Source: Lachnospiraceae bacterium (lineage in GTDB: Bacteria; Bacillota; Clostridia; Lachnospirales; Lachnospiraceae). From it: a stretch of DNA of 64,000 nt. The notes beneath the pieces are model-generated. The model did no database searches and was not told the origin of the DNA. It saw nothing but the letters and a program-made list of their open reading frames with translations. Positions 36,797-43,964 of the stretch are shown here, in pieces. The DNA lies in contig LR698958.1 in NCBI GenBank assembly GCA_902381685.1, forward strand, positions 1,365,672-1,429,671, read 5' to 3'. Each line of letters starts with the position of its first letter. Within the stretch, counting starts at the first letter, position 1. The translations under genes were made by a program, and so were the position numbers.

Positions 36797-37321
36797 CTAT
36801 TCTTCTGCCTCTTCGGCCTCATCTCTTTTACGCAGAAAATATACTCCCAAAATAATGATTCCTATTCCTACAACTCCTCCTCCGATTAAATGAATCGCTG
36901 AAGAAAAAACATCATACAGATACATCGGTATAACATTCCAAAGAACTCTTACCAAAGACTTTCCAATCACTGCTGCGCCAATTAAAATCAACGCTCCTGC
37001 AATTACTGCACGGTATTTTTGTAATAATTCTTCTTTGTTTTCCATTACATATCCCAAATTAATCAGGTATCTGTCTTTTTCCATCATAAATTCCTCTTCG
37101 GTCAAATTTTTCAAATTGTGTGTATGAAAAAAACTGTAAAACCAGATAATCGGTAAGAGACAAAGAATAAATGTCATTCCCGTAAGCGCCGATATAGCAA
37201 CGATTCCCCAAAATGTAATCAAAATACTCATTCCCTGTTTTTCAAATCCCATATACAACTCTCCCGCTCCCGGTATTAAAGAGCAGATAAATGTCAAAAA
37301 TCCTTTCTTTTGCTTTTTCAT
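36797..37321 (-). CDS. Small membrane protein with TM2-like N-terminal domain
   Basis: A 174-residue protein starting MKKQKKGFLTFICSLIPGAGELYMGF; ATG 37321 follows GGAGGAATAGAC. The N-terminal SLIPGAGELYMG and the paired helices after it resemble the TM2 domain. A soluble stretch (NLTEEEFMMEKDRYLINLGYVME) follows, then two more membrane segments with a glycine-rich end (HLIGGGVVGIGIIILGVYF) and an acidic tail. The function is unknown. It precedes the Nudix gene in the same direction and marks the last core gene before the accessory island. Confidence 0.7.
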   Translation of the reverse strand: MKKQKKGFLTFICSLIPGAGELYMGFEKQGMSILITFWGIVAISALTGMTFILCLLPIIWFYSFFHTHNLKNLTEEEFMMEKDRYLINLGYVMENKEELLQKYRAVIAGALILIGAAVIGKSLVRVLWNVIPMYLYDVFSSAIHLIGGGVVGIGIIILGVYFLRKRDEAEEAEE

Positions 37322-37686
37322 GTCTATTCCTCCCATTTCGCCTTTCTTGATTTAAAGTATACTATGGAAAAGTTATGATTCTATGCTGTATTTTTTAAGA
37401 ATTCTTTAACTTTCTCTAACTGCCCATCTTCTTGAAGATAAGTTCAAGAGTATCCCTCTCTCTGCTCGGTCAATTCCAATTACCTATAGAATATCATATC
37501 TTTTAATTTCTCACATCATTTATTTCAAAAAGACAGCGCAGATAATGTTTCCACTATCCACGCCGTTTCCATTACACCTTTGAAATATTTACTCCATTTT
37601 AAAAATCAGGTACGATATTTTGCGGTATTCTCCAATACCTTTATAGGTCATACGCCCTATCGGCTTCGCCTTGTTCCTTGGTCTCA
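37322..37686. other. Gap with left-flank repeat and vestigial small ORF
   Basis: No full gene. A 15-codon minus-strand frame (37,525-37,572, ending VETLSALSF) matches the start of the small membrane peptide at 43,626-43,754 (QIVEILSALF) and then stops, so it is probably a truncated copy. The repeat with TACTCCATTTT follows at 37,590-37,650. The remainder shows nothing recognisable. Confidence 0.55.
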
Positions 37687-38139
37687 CTACATTTCTCTTA
37701 TTTTTTTAGAAATCAGTAAGTTAATTGCAATCAATGGGATTGCTATACAAAAGAAACTAATGGTAAGCCATAATGGTATATCCCTCTCTAACTGAACACG
37801 AAAAAGCAGAATAATCGCCATAAATATGGAACCCAAAATTTCCATAAAATTCAATAATTTTTTGCGGAGTTCTTGCAGACGTGTCCGATTTTGTATCCTC
37901 TCTGATTTCCATATCCCATAATTTACTCGAGTGTCATTTACATCTTCATCAGATATAAGTTCGTCCATACTTACATCTAGTTCTAATGCCAGTTTTTTTG
38001 CAGTAATCAAATCCGGACATCTCGAACCATTTTCCCAACGACAAATTGTCTGTCTTGAAACATATAACTTATCCGCAAGTTGTTGCTGAGTGAGATTTTT
38101 TTCTTCTCTGAATTTTTTGATGTTATCACTTAATGCCAT
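37687..38139 (-). CDS. XRE-family regulator with C-terminal membrane segments
   Basis: A 150-residue protein starting MALSDNIKKFREEKNLTQQQ. The helix-turn-helix (KNLTQQQLADKLYVSRQTICRWENGSRCPD) occupies residues 12-45. A charged linker follows, then two hydrophobic helices (FMEILGSIFMAIILLF and WLTISFFCIAIPLIAINLL). This small HTH plus membrane-tail design is common in Firmicutes and its target is usually an adjacent gene. Only AGAGG at eight bases supports the start. It lies at the edge of the island, so control of island genes is possible but unproven. Confidence 0.82.
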   Translation of the reverse strand: MALSDNIKKFREEKNLTQQQLADKLYVSRQTICRWENGSRCPDLITAKKLALELDVSMDELISDEDVNDTRVNYGIWKSERIQNRTRLQELRKKLLNFMEILGSIFMAIILLFRVQLERDIPLWLTISFFCIAIPLIAINLLISKKIREM

Positions 38140-38181
38140 ACTCCATACCTCTCTTTCATTCACATCATATAACGATAGAAC

Positions 38182-38508
38182 TTAAAATAAAAGTACCAGT
38201 ATGTATTTTCCTTGTTTCCATTTTGGTAACAACTGTTTATCTGTAACTTCTTCTCTACTCCCTGTTAATTCCAGACTTACTTCTACCGCTTTTTCTTTTC
38301 TTCTGAAGCATGCATGTATAAATCTGTTGTCATTACCGGCGTGGAATGACCTTAGAGTTTCTGTACTACCTGTTGGTCTATTCCATTTTCATAGCGCCTT
38401 GTAGCGTATGTATGCCTCAAAGTATGGATTTCACTATTAACGTTGTAATAATAAACCGGCGAACCGTCCGAATAGGCAAACACCAAATCAGATATAGATT
38501 TGCGTTGG
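38182..38508 (-). pseudogene. Decayed tyrosine integrase (C-terminal part)
   Basis: Reading the minus strand gives DLVFAYSDGSPVYYYNVN, then IHTLRHTYATRRYENGID, QQVVQKL, a stop, GHSTPVMTTDLYMHASEEKKK, then a frame change into VEVSLELTGSREEVTDKQ. HxLRH, GH and the Tyr of TDLYMHAS are the tyrosine-recombinase catalytic residues. The internal stop, the frameshift and an apparent deletion between NVN and IHTLRH show it is dead. Its presence means a phage or integrative element once entered here. The N-terminal and core-binding parts are gone. Confidence 0.8.
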
Positions 38509-38529
38509 CTTTATGGAGAAAGTGTACCT

Positions 38530-39003
38530 ATGGAGAATACACAAAAAAATAATACACCCCTGCAATATGTCTTTTATAACAACTCCTGCTCCGAGTATCT
38601 TCTTGATGATTTAGACGATATGTATATTGCTATGAAAACACAGTATTCCCCCCATTCCACGCTTTTATTTCCTTGTCAACCGAGGTGGAAATGCAATGCA
38701 CATATTACCTCTATTTTTGAAAGAGGATAATTCCCAATTCTATGAATGCCCTTCTGATTTCTTCTATTCCGACAGGCATACTATTTTTACAAGAGATTTT
38801 GAAAGCATTCACATGGTATTAACAACTGCCACGATTTACTATTATGGAATTGATACAAAGACCTATGAACCGAAAGTTACCATGCTTTCCTACTCACAGG
38901 CTGACGACTGCTTTTATATCGACAACGGAATACAAGACGGTCACATAAAAGCATTTGAGAAAGAACTGACGAAAGAAGCACTTTACTTAAAACACAACGC
39001 CCT
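38530..39003 (+). pseudogene. Island gene of unknown function, probably frameshifted
   Basis: A plus-strand frame from ATG 38530 (MENTQKNNTPLQYVFYNNS) leaves frame near a run of six C at about 38,650. The next frame continues FLVNRGGNAMHILPLFLKE and runs to NALQ at the TAG ending 39,010. Together they would make a protein of about 160 residues with DFESIHMVLTTATIYYYGID and DDCFYIDNGIQDGHIKAFEKEL. I do not recognise the family. A single missing base would explain the split, so it may be a real pseudogene or a sequencing error in the C run. Confidence 0.5.
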
Positions 39004-39005
39004 AC

Positions 39006-39035
39006 AATAGAAAATGTGCTTACCTATTTTCTATT
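39006..39035 (+). terminator. Terminator after the frameshifted island gene
   Basis: A perfect 10-bp stem AATAGAAAAT / ATTTTCTATT with a 10-nt loop covers the stop codon; a second perfect hairpin (AGAGGACTTG / CAAGTCCTCT, 39,053-39,089) follows. Confidence 0.6.
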
Positions 39036-39052
39036 GTCACAAATAACAGACA

Positions 39053-39089
39053 AGAGGACTTGCAAGGTTTCTGACCTTTCAAGTCCTCT
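39053..39089 (+). repeat. Long hairpin downstream of the frameshifted gene
   Basis: AGAGGACTTG / CAAGTCCTCT with an inner AAGGT/ACCTT stem. The sequence 39,100-39,170 resembles the one at 37,655-37,690 (CCTATCGGCTTCGCCTTGTTCC versus TATCGGCTACACCTTGTTCC), so both XRE genes are followed by related DNA. Confidence 0.6.
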
Positions 39090-39193
39090 GCTGTATCATG
39101 GTGCTGTTGGCTGTGTCCGTTCCGTCAAGAACTGCCCTATGACGTATCGGCTACACCTTGTTCCTTGACCTCACTAGGTATATATAACCAACA

Positions 39194-39664
39194 TCATTGA
39201 TTTTCTAATGCCAAAATTGCTTTTTTTATTTTAACACTTAATATGATACCAACTCCCCATACGAAACTACCACATATAATCGTTACAACTGTTTGAGGAA
39301 TAGTGACCGCCAGTGTCTTCGTAAATGTAATTGTAATAATAATTCCAATGAGTATTAAAATTTCAGAAAAAATACTGAATATCTTTAGTTGCAATTTTGT
39401 TTTAAAAATATTTAAGGCTGACTGTTCCCCTTGCTTCGCTTTCTCATTGTCTGTCATTTTCTTTGCATACAACAATTCTGCTACTTGAATATCTAGTGCT
39501 TCGCACAATGGTTCATACAATGATATATCTGGCATTGTTTTCGCATTTTCCCACCTAGAAATAGATTTATCACTAACCCCTAACATTTCAGCCAGTTCAA
39601 CTTGCGTTAAGCCCTTTTCTTTTCTACAGCAGGAAATAAAATCTCCTATTTCATGTTGGTTCAT
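39194..39664 (-). CDS. XRE-family regulator with C-terminal membrane segments
   Basis: A 156-residue protein starting MNQHEIGDFISCCRKEKGLT (ATG 39664 with AAGGA ten bases upstream; an upstream GTG is too close to it). The HTH (LTQVELAEMLGVSDKSISRWENAKTMPDISLYE) lies at residues 19-52. A linker with MTDNEKAKQGEQ and two hydrophobic helices (IFSEILILIGIIITITFT, VVTIICGSFVWGVGIIL) follow. It is the same design as the 37,687 gene but clearly different in sequence. Its downstream DNA matches that of the other XRE gene, so the two cassettes may descend from one mobile module. Confidence 0.82.
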   Translation of the reverse strand: MNQHEIGDFISCCRKEKGLTQVELAEMLGVSDKSISRWENAKTMPDISLYEPLCEALDIQVAELLYAKKMTDNEKAKQGEQSALNIFKTKLQLKIFSIFSEILILIGIIITITFTKTLAVTIPQTVVTIICGSFVWGVGIILSVKIKKAILALENQ

Positions 39665-39908
39665 ATATGACACTTCCTTTCTTCTATTTCTATCCCCATA
39701 TTACATAATTTCTCTATAAAAGAACAGGACAGAAACTGAGAAATGCTTATATTCTTCCTTTTTATATCTTCATACCTACTTTTGATTTAACAATTTCAAT
39801 ATAAAATAAAAGACCTATAATAATTCTAATAGATATAGCATAATTTTTCCCTCCCTATGCTTACCTGTAAAAACCATCATTTGCCACGCTTGGTACAAGC
39901 CCAATTAT

Positions 39909-40402
39909 TTATTCCTTTTCATTCAACAATTCATTTACTCTTTCAACTGGAAACCTATCCTCAATATCAATTACTTCAAATAAATTTAAGGGTAATTCTT
40001 TTTCTCCAATCAAAGCAAGATATTCATTAACAGCCCTATGGTCAATCATAATTTTTCCACGTCCTGCCCAATGACGATTACTTACTTTCTTCTTTAATCC
40101 AGAAATCCAATATTCATCTCTGTTTTCAATATCCATATAGTTTGAATAACCACCATTATATTTCTGAAAGCATGGTCATTAAAGTAAATGGTTTTCTTGG
40201 TTTTTGAAGTTTTTACATATCCAATCCATGCTGAACCATCATCAGAATATCCTGTTTTCATAAGAAAGCGACATCTTAATATAATTTTTTGCATAATGCT
40301 CTTTTCATCAAACAGTTTTGTTATTCCCGCATCAACAGAAATTACCAAAACTATACATGCAATAGCACCTAACACTGTATAAATAATCTCCATTACTTCC
40401 AC
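39909..40402 (-). pseudogene. Island gene of unknown function, probably split by a frameshift
   Basis: Two overlapping minus-strand frames read as one protein. The first, from ATG 40402, starts MEVMEIIYTVLGAIACIVLVI (a membrane helix) and ends ...TIYFNDHAFRNIMVVIQT. The second continues MDIENRDEYWISGLKKKVSNRHWAG to VERVNELLNEKE at 39909. The change of frame is near 40,130-40,160. Intact relatives with a YWISG...RHWAGRGKI segment are familiar as uncharacterised clostridial proteins. The frames could also be two genes, but their contents join naturally. Confidence 0.5.
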
Positions 40403-40567
40403 CCTTACTTCTTATTTGAAAAATATTCCCCGCGAATATAAATGAATAAACTGACGAAAAGGTAGTATAATGCCATACTCCCTAACCCGTCATTATAAAT
40501 TTCTATTGAAAGAATGTTTTCTTATCAAGCTAACTACAATAACTGCAACCAGAAAACATACTGGAAT

Positions 40568-41092
40568 TTAACTGTCCATTCTTTTTATAGTTTCCTCTAT
40601 GGAAATACATTCAGCATAACGTTCATGCCACATAAATTCGTTATAATATCGGTAACTTTTTTGGCTATCCATATAATTATTGTTTATCGTCGAATTTGCA
40701 AATGCAGGTACAATCAAATTAAAGCCATATTCAAATCCGCTTATTACTGTTGCATTGATACATTTATCGGTTTGAAGTCCAACAATAATTATGTCTTTTT
40801 CATTATTTTCTGCTAAATACTCAACTAAACCAGTATCTTTAAATGCACTGTTCACACTTTTAACAAACAATTTCTCATTAGATAATGGCTTAAATTTTTC
40901 AAATACTTCAAAACCATCAGTACCTTTTGTTAAACCGCTCCCATTGCCATCATCATGTACAACATAAATGACTTCAACATTGTTTTCTCGTGCTTTTTTA
41001 ATTAACAGTTGAATATTATCAATAAACTCATTGTAATTATATAATTCATCATTAACAAGTGCCTTTTGTGTATCTACAACCAATAAGACCAT
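40568..41092 (-). CDS. Isochorismatase-family cysteine hydrolase
   Basis: A 174-residue protein starting MVLLVVDTQKALVNDELYN; ATG 41092 follows GGGGGAGTGG. The catalytic triad of the family is visible: Asp in VVDTQ, Lys in LFVKSVNSAF, and Cys in GLQTDKCINATVISG. It hydrolyses an amide or vinyl ether (nicotinamide, isochorismate or similar). The exact substrate is open. It sits in the island between unrelated genes, so acquisition by transfer is likely. Confidence 0.85.
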   Translation of the reverse strand: MVLLVVDTQKALVNDELYNYNEFIDNIQLLIKKARENNVEVIYVVHDDGNGSGLTKGTDGFEVFEKFKPLSNEKLFVKSVNSAFKDTGLVEYLAENNEKDIIIVGLQTDKCINATVISGFEYGFNLIVPAFANSTINNNYMDSQKSYRYYNEFMWHERYAECISIEETIKRMDS

Positions 41093-41126
41093 TTTTCCAC
41101 TCCCCCTTAATAAATTCCAATTGAAC

Positions 41127-41312
41127 AAAATCGCTGCGCGATGGCCTGCCAAGGCTGTGGCATAGCGATTTTCTGTTTTCTATAATAAAAAACAGTGGAA
41201 AGCAAGTCCTAAAAGTAGTATTGTTAAATCACCACAAAATAACAATCAAACAGGATCGACCTTCCCACTGCCTATGAAAAGAATACCACCCTTCCGCTTG
41301 GTTGGCAAGCGG
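41127..41312 (+). other. Noncoding hairpin cluster upstream of the IS91-type genes
   Basis: AAAATCGCT / AGCGATTTT (41,127-41,172) enclosing an inner GGCCTGCCAAGGC stem, CTGTTTT...AAAAACAG (41,174-41,196) and CCGCTTG-GTTGG-CAAGCGG (41,294-41,312). Hairpins like these mark IS91-type ends, but the exact left end is not defined. No other feature seen. Confidence 0.45.
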
Positions 41313-41385
41313 TTTTACGACTCAAATGCGCCTCCGTGTAAAGCAGTGTTTTGATTACTACTGATTTTACATGGAGGATTTTATT

Positions 41386-42234
41386 ATGTATGAAAAATAT
41401 TTAGAACAGCTTGAGGAAGCCGGAAAAATCCGTAATCTCAAAGAGCGTTCCATCAACTGCTATAAAAACTATGTTTCTTACTTTCTGAAATATCAAGCGA
41501 AGCCCCCTGAAGAACTTACCTGTCAGGATGTCAGAAATTTTTTGCTTGCCAAAAAAGAGGAAGGACTAAAAGCCACAACTCTGAACCTCTATAATTCGTC
41601 TATCCGTTTTTTCTATCGAAATGTCCTGCATATCCTTTGGGATGACATCACAGTTCCACGGATGATTCTGGAACATAAGCTTCCGACCGTACTGACTGTT
41701 GATGAAATCGACCGTCTGTTAGAAGCTGTTGATGATATCAAATATAGAGCCATGTTTGCAACGATGTATTCTTCCGGGATGCGGGTCTCTGAAGTGATCC
41801 ACCTTCATTATGATGATATTTCCCGTTCAAATATGCAGATCCATGTCCGGGATACGAAGAACAGGATGGACCGCTATACAATTCTTTCTAAACGGTGTCT
41901 GGATATCCTTACACAATACTGGTTTGAGAAAGGGCGTCCCCGTGGAATCCTGTTTCCTAATAAATTTACCGGGAATTACCTGACAGTCAGTACACTGGAA
42001 CAAGTGATGCGACGGGCAGTATCCGATGCTGAACTTCCAAAGAAAGCAACCCCACACTGTCTCCGTCACAGCTTTGCCACTCATCTGATGGAACAGGTAG
42101 AACGGCAGAATATTCAGGCACTGCTTGGACACCGTGACCCAAAATCAACGGAAGTTTATCTTCATGTCAGCAACAAATCCCTTATGGGAATCCAAAGTCC
42201 CTTTGACAGGAAAGAAGGTGCTGATAATGAATAA
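41386..42234 (+). CDS. Tyrosine recombinase of the IS91-type element
   Basis: A 282-residue integrase starting MYEKYLEQLEEAGKIRN; GGAGG lies eight bases before ATG 41386. The SAM-like N-terminal domain (residues 1-95) precedes the catalytic domain with Arg in SSGMRVSEVIHLHYDD, HxLRH in HCLRHSFATHL, GH in LLGHRDPKSTE and Tyr in VYLHVSNKS. All catalytic residues are present, so it looks functional. It overlaps the transposase start by 8 bp, making it part of the element rather than a XerD. Its role may be resolution or target choice; that is not established. Confidence 0.88.
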   Translation: MYEKYLEQLEEAGKIRNLKERSINCYKNYVSYFLKYQAKPPEELTCQDVRNFLLAKKEEGLKATTLNLYNSSIRFFYRNVLHILWDDITVPRMILEHKLPTVLTVDEIDRLLEAVDDIKYRAMFATMYSSGMRVSEVIHLHYDDISRSNMQIHVRDTKNRMDRYTILSKRCLDILTQYWFEKGRPRGILFPNKFTGNYLTVSTLEQVMRRAVSDAELPKKATPHCLRHSFATHLMEQVERQNIQALLGHRDPKSTEVYLHVSNKSLMGIQSPFDRKEGADNE

Positions 42235-43378
42235 GCCGACCGTACAGGATATCTTCCTGCGTTTTTACCCTGCATACCTTGAAAAACATTCCCCTTCTGC
42301 AGAACAGGCAAAGGTTTCCCGAAACATCATGAACTGTAAGACTGGGGCTTATGGTGCAAACGTCAGTGTATGTGAAGACTGTGGCGCTGTTCAGATCCAT
42401 TATAATTCCTGCCGTAACCGTTGCTGTCCCATGTGTCAGGCTGTTCCGAAAGAAATGTGGATGGATGCCCACAGGGAAGATGTGCTTGATGCCCCCTACT
42501 TCCACCTGGTATTTACGGTTCCTGACATTCTGAATCCCATCATTTACAATAACCAGAAACTGCTATATGACACCTTGTATCATGCAGCTTCTGCCACAAT
42601 CAGTGAACTGACCGCTGACCCAAAGCACCTTGGTGCTGATGTCGGCTATATCTGCATCCTGCATACATGGGGATCTGAAATGAACTTTCATCCCCATATC
42701 CATACAATACTGCTCGGCGGTGGTCTAACATCCAAAAATGAGTGGAAAGACAACGGTACCGAGTTTTTTCTTCCTATAAGGGCTGTCTCCAAAAGCTTCC
42801 GTGGAAAATATATAGATGAACTGAAACATCTCTGGAATACTGGTCAGCTTGAGTTTCATGGCACTGCCGAAAAATACCGTAATTATTATGTATTCAAAGA
42901 CCTGCTGGATTCCTGTTATGATACGGAATGGATTCCTTACTGTAAGAAAACGTTTAACGGCGCAGGATCTGTGATTGACTACCTTGGAAAGTATACCCAC
43001 AGGATTGCCATCAGCAATCACCGCATCATCTGTATGGACGATGAAAACGTTACTTTTTCTGTAAAGGATTACCGGAACAAAGGACAATGGAAAGAACTGA
43101 CTCTTTCCGGTGTTGAATTTATACGACGGTTTCTGATGCACGTACCGCCAAAACGTTTTGTCAGGATTCGGCATTACGGACTTCTTTGTTCCCGTAGCAA
43201 ACACAAGAAGCTGACTTTATGCCGGAATCTCCTTGGATGCCAAAAGTATCTCTCGAAGCTTCGAGGTAAGGAGATGCCGGAAATATTAAAACAGCTTTAT
43301 GAGATAAACATTTGTGTGTGTAAATCCTGTGGCGGGCATCTTGGAAAACCACAGCTTCGAATACCACAAAGATGTTAA
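42227..43378 (+). CDS. IS91-family Y2 (HUH) transposase
   Basis: A 383-residue transposase starting MNKPTVQDIFLRFYPAY. A zinc ribbon (CEDCGAVQIHYNSCRNRCC, then MCQ) is at residues 45-68. The HUH metal motif is NFHPHIHTILLGGG, and the Y2 pair is VIDYLGKYTHRIA (Tyr-x3-Tyr). CVCKSCGG near the C-terminus may bind a second zinc. These match IS91/IS1294-type rolling-circle transposases. Start and stop overlap with the integrase gene imply translational coupling. The frame is intact, so the element may still be active. Confidence 0.9.
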   Translation: MNKPTVQDIFLRFYPAYLEKHSPSAEQAKVSRNIMNCKTGAYGANVSVCEDCGAVQIHYNSCRNRCCPMCQAVPKEMWMDAHREDVLDAPYFHLVFTVPDILNPIIYNNQKLLYDTLYHAASATISELTADPKHLGADVGYICILHTWGSEMNFHPHIHTILLGGGLTSKNEWKDNGTEFFLPIRAVSKSFRGKYIDELKHLWNTGQLEFHGTAEKYRNYYVFKDLLDSCYDTEWIPYCKKTFNGAGSVIDYLGKYTHRIAISNHRIICMDDENVTFSVKDYRNKGQWKELTLSGVEFIRRFLMHVPPKRFVRIRHYGLLCSRSKHKKLTLCRNLLGCQKYLSKLRGKEMPEILKQLYEINICVCKSCGGHLGKPQLRIPQRC

Positions 43379-43625
43379 AAGCTTATTCTTTCATACATTT
43401 TCTAAAGCCTCAAAGCTTGAGGTTTTGTTGTCGTACCTATTTATCTGAAAACACTTGATTTCTGTAGCTTCTGCACAGAAAATCCTGTATAATCACAGGT
43501 AAGTACAAAAGATTGAAAGTCCATAGGTAATGACTACCCGGACGCTCACTTTGTTCAATGAGGTCAAATCGAAAATGGTGTAAACGAAGGGGCAGTTCAC
43601 TGGAATGCCAAAACTGCTTTTTCGT

Positions 43626-43754
43626 TTACCCCATCATCGATTCTAACCTAAAGAATTTGCTTCTCATAATATCATACTTCGTAATTATTTGCACCATTAT
43701 AATCACCAAAAATAACGCAGACAATATCTCTACTATCTGCGTCATTCCTTTCAT
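43626..43754 (-). CDS. Small hydrophobic peptide (42 codons) at the right island flank
   Basis: A minus-strand frame reading MKGMTQIVEILSALFLVII (ATG 43754, or an ATG three codons later), then MVQIITKYD and MRSKFF, and ending SMMG at TAA 43626. One membrane helix is predicted by eye. A long hairpin overlapping the stop could terminate it. A truncated match occurs at the left flank (37,525-37,572). Short single-helix peptides may be toxins or membrane regulators; which applies here is unknown. Short length makes the coding status uncertain. Confidence 0.45.
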   Translation of the reverse strand: MKGMTQIVEILSALFLVIIMVQIITKYDIMRSKFFRLESMMG

Positions 43755-43933
43755 ATCTTCTTGAAATATTTACTCCATTTTCTTTCAACTTTTACTTCAA
43801 ATTTACTCCATTTTAAAAATCTGTCACGATATTTTACGGTATTCTACGATACCTTTCCTTTGAAGAAAAATATCTGTAAACCTTGATTTCAAGCGAACGT
43901 TTCAATATTTCCAAGCACTTTACATATCATAAC

Positions 43934-43963
43934 CCATGCTGGCAACCTCCATTATCTGCATGG
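43934..43963 (-). terminator. Possible terminator of leuS
   Basis: CCATGC / GCATGG with an 18-nt loop begins right at the leuS stop. There is no clear T-run, so confidence is low. Confidence 0.35.
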
Positions 43964-43964
43964 C

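Larger units (their letters stand above)
41210..43500 (+). mobile_element. IS91-type insertion element with tyrosine recombinase plus Y2 transposase
   Basis: The element carries a tyrosine integrase gene (41,386-42,234) overlapping a HUH/Y2 transposase gene by 8 bp (42,227-43,378). Hairpins lie on both sides, including CCTCAA-AGC-TTGAGG after the transposase and CCTGT/ACAGG near 43,485. IS91-family elements move by rolling circle without inverted repeats or target duplication, so the ends cannot be read directly; the given limits are estimates. Confidence 0.7.
37340..43900. mobile_element. Accessory island with flanking imperfect direct repeats
   Basis: Similar sequence occurs at both ends (about 37,522-37,650 and 43,700-43,860, same orientation). 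They share TACTCCATTTTAAAAATC, followed by GATATTTT(G/A)CGGTATTCT and AATACC/GATACC. The block holds two XRE regulators, a decayed integrase, two probable frameshifted genes, an isochorismatase-like gene and an IS91-type element, none of which link to the flanking core genes. Boundaries are approximate, and no clean attachment site was defined. Confidence 0.55.
43379..43964. other. Gap between the IS91-type element and leuS
   Basis: 586 bp holding the IS91-type tail hairpins (43,408-43,422 and near 43,485), a large hairpin GTAAACGAA/TTCGTTTAC with inner GCAGTT/AACTGC (43,581-43,628), the small peptide frame at 43,626-43,754, a duplicated TACTCCATTTT repeat (43,770-43,815) and the right-flank repeat. 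No other gene is seen. Confidence 0.6.

Noticed and set aside
41386..42234. Chromosomal XerD
   Set aside because: It overlaps the transposase gene by 8 bp and lies in the island; XerD in these bacteria is normally elsewhere.
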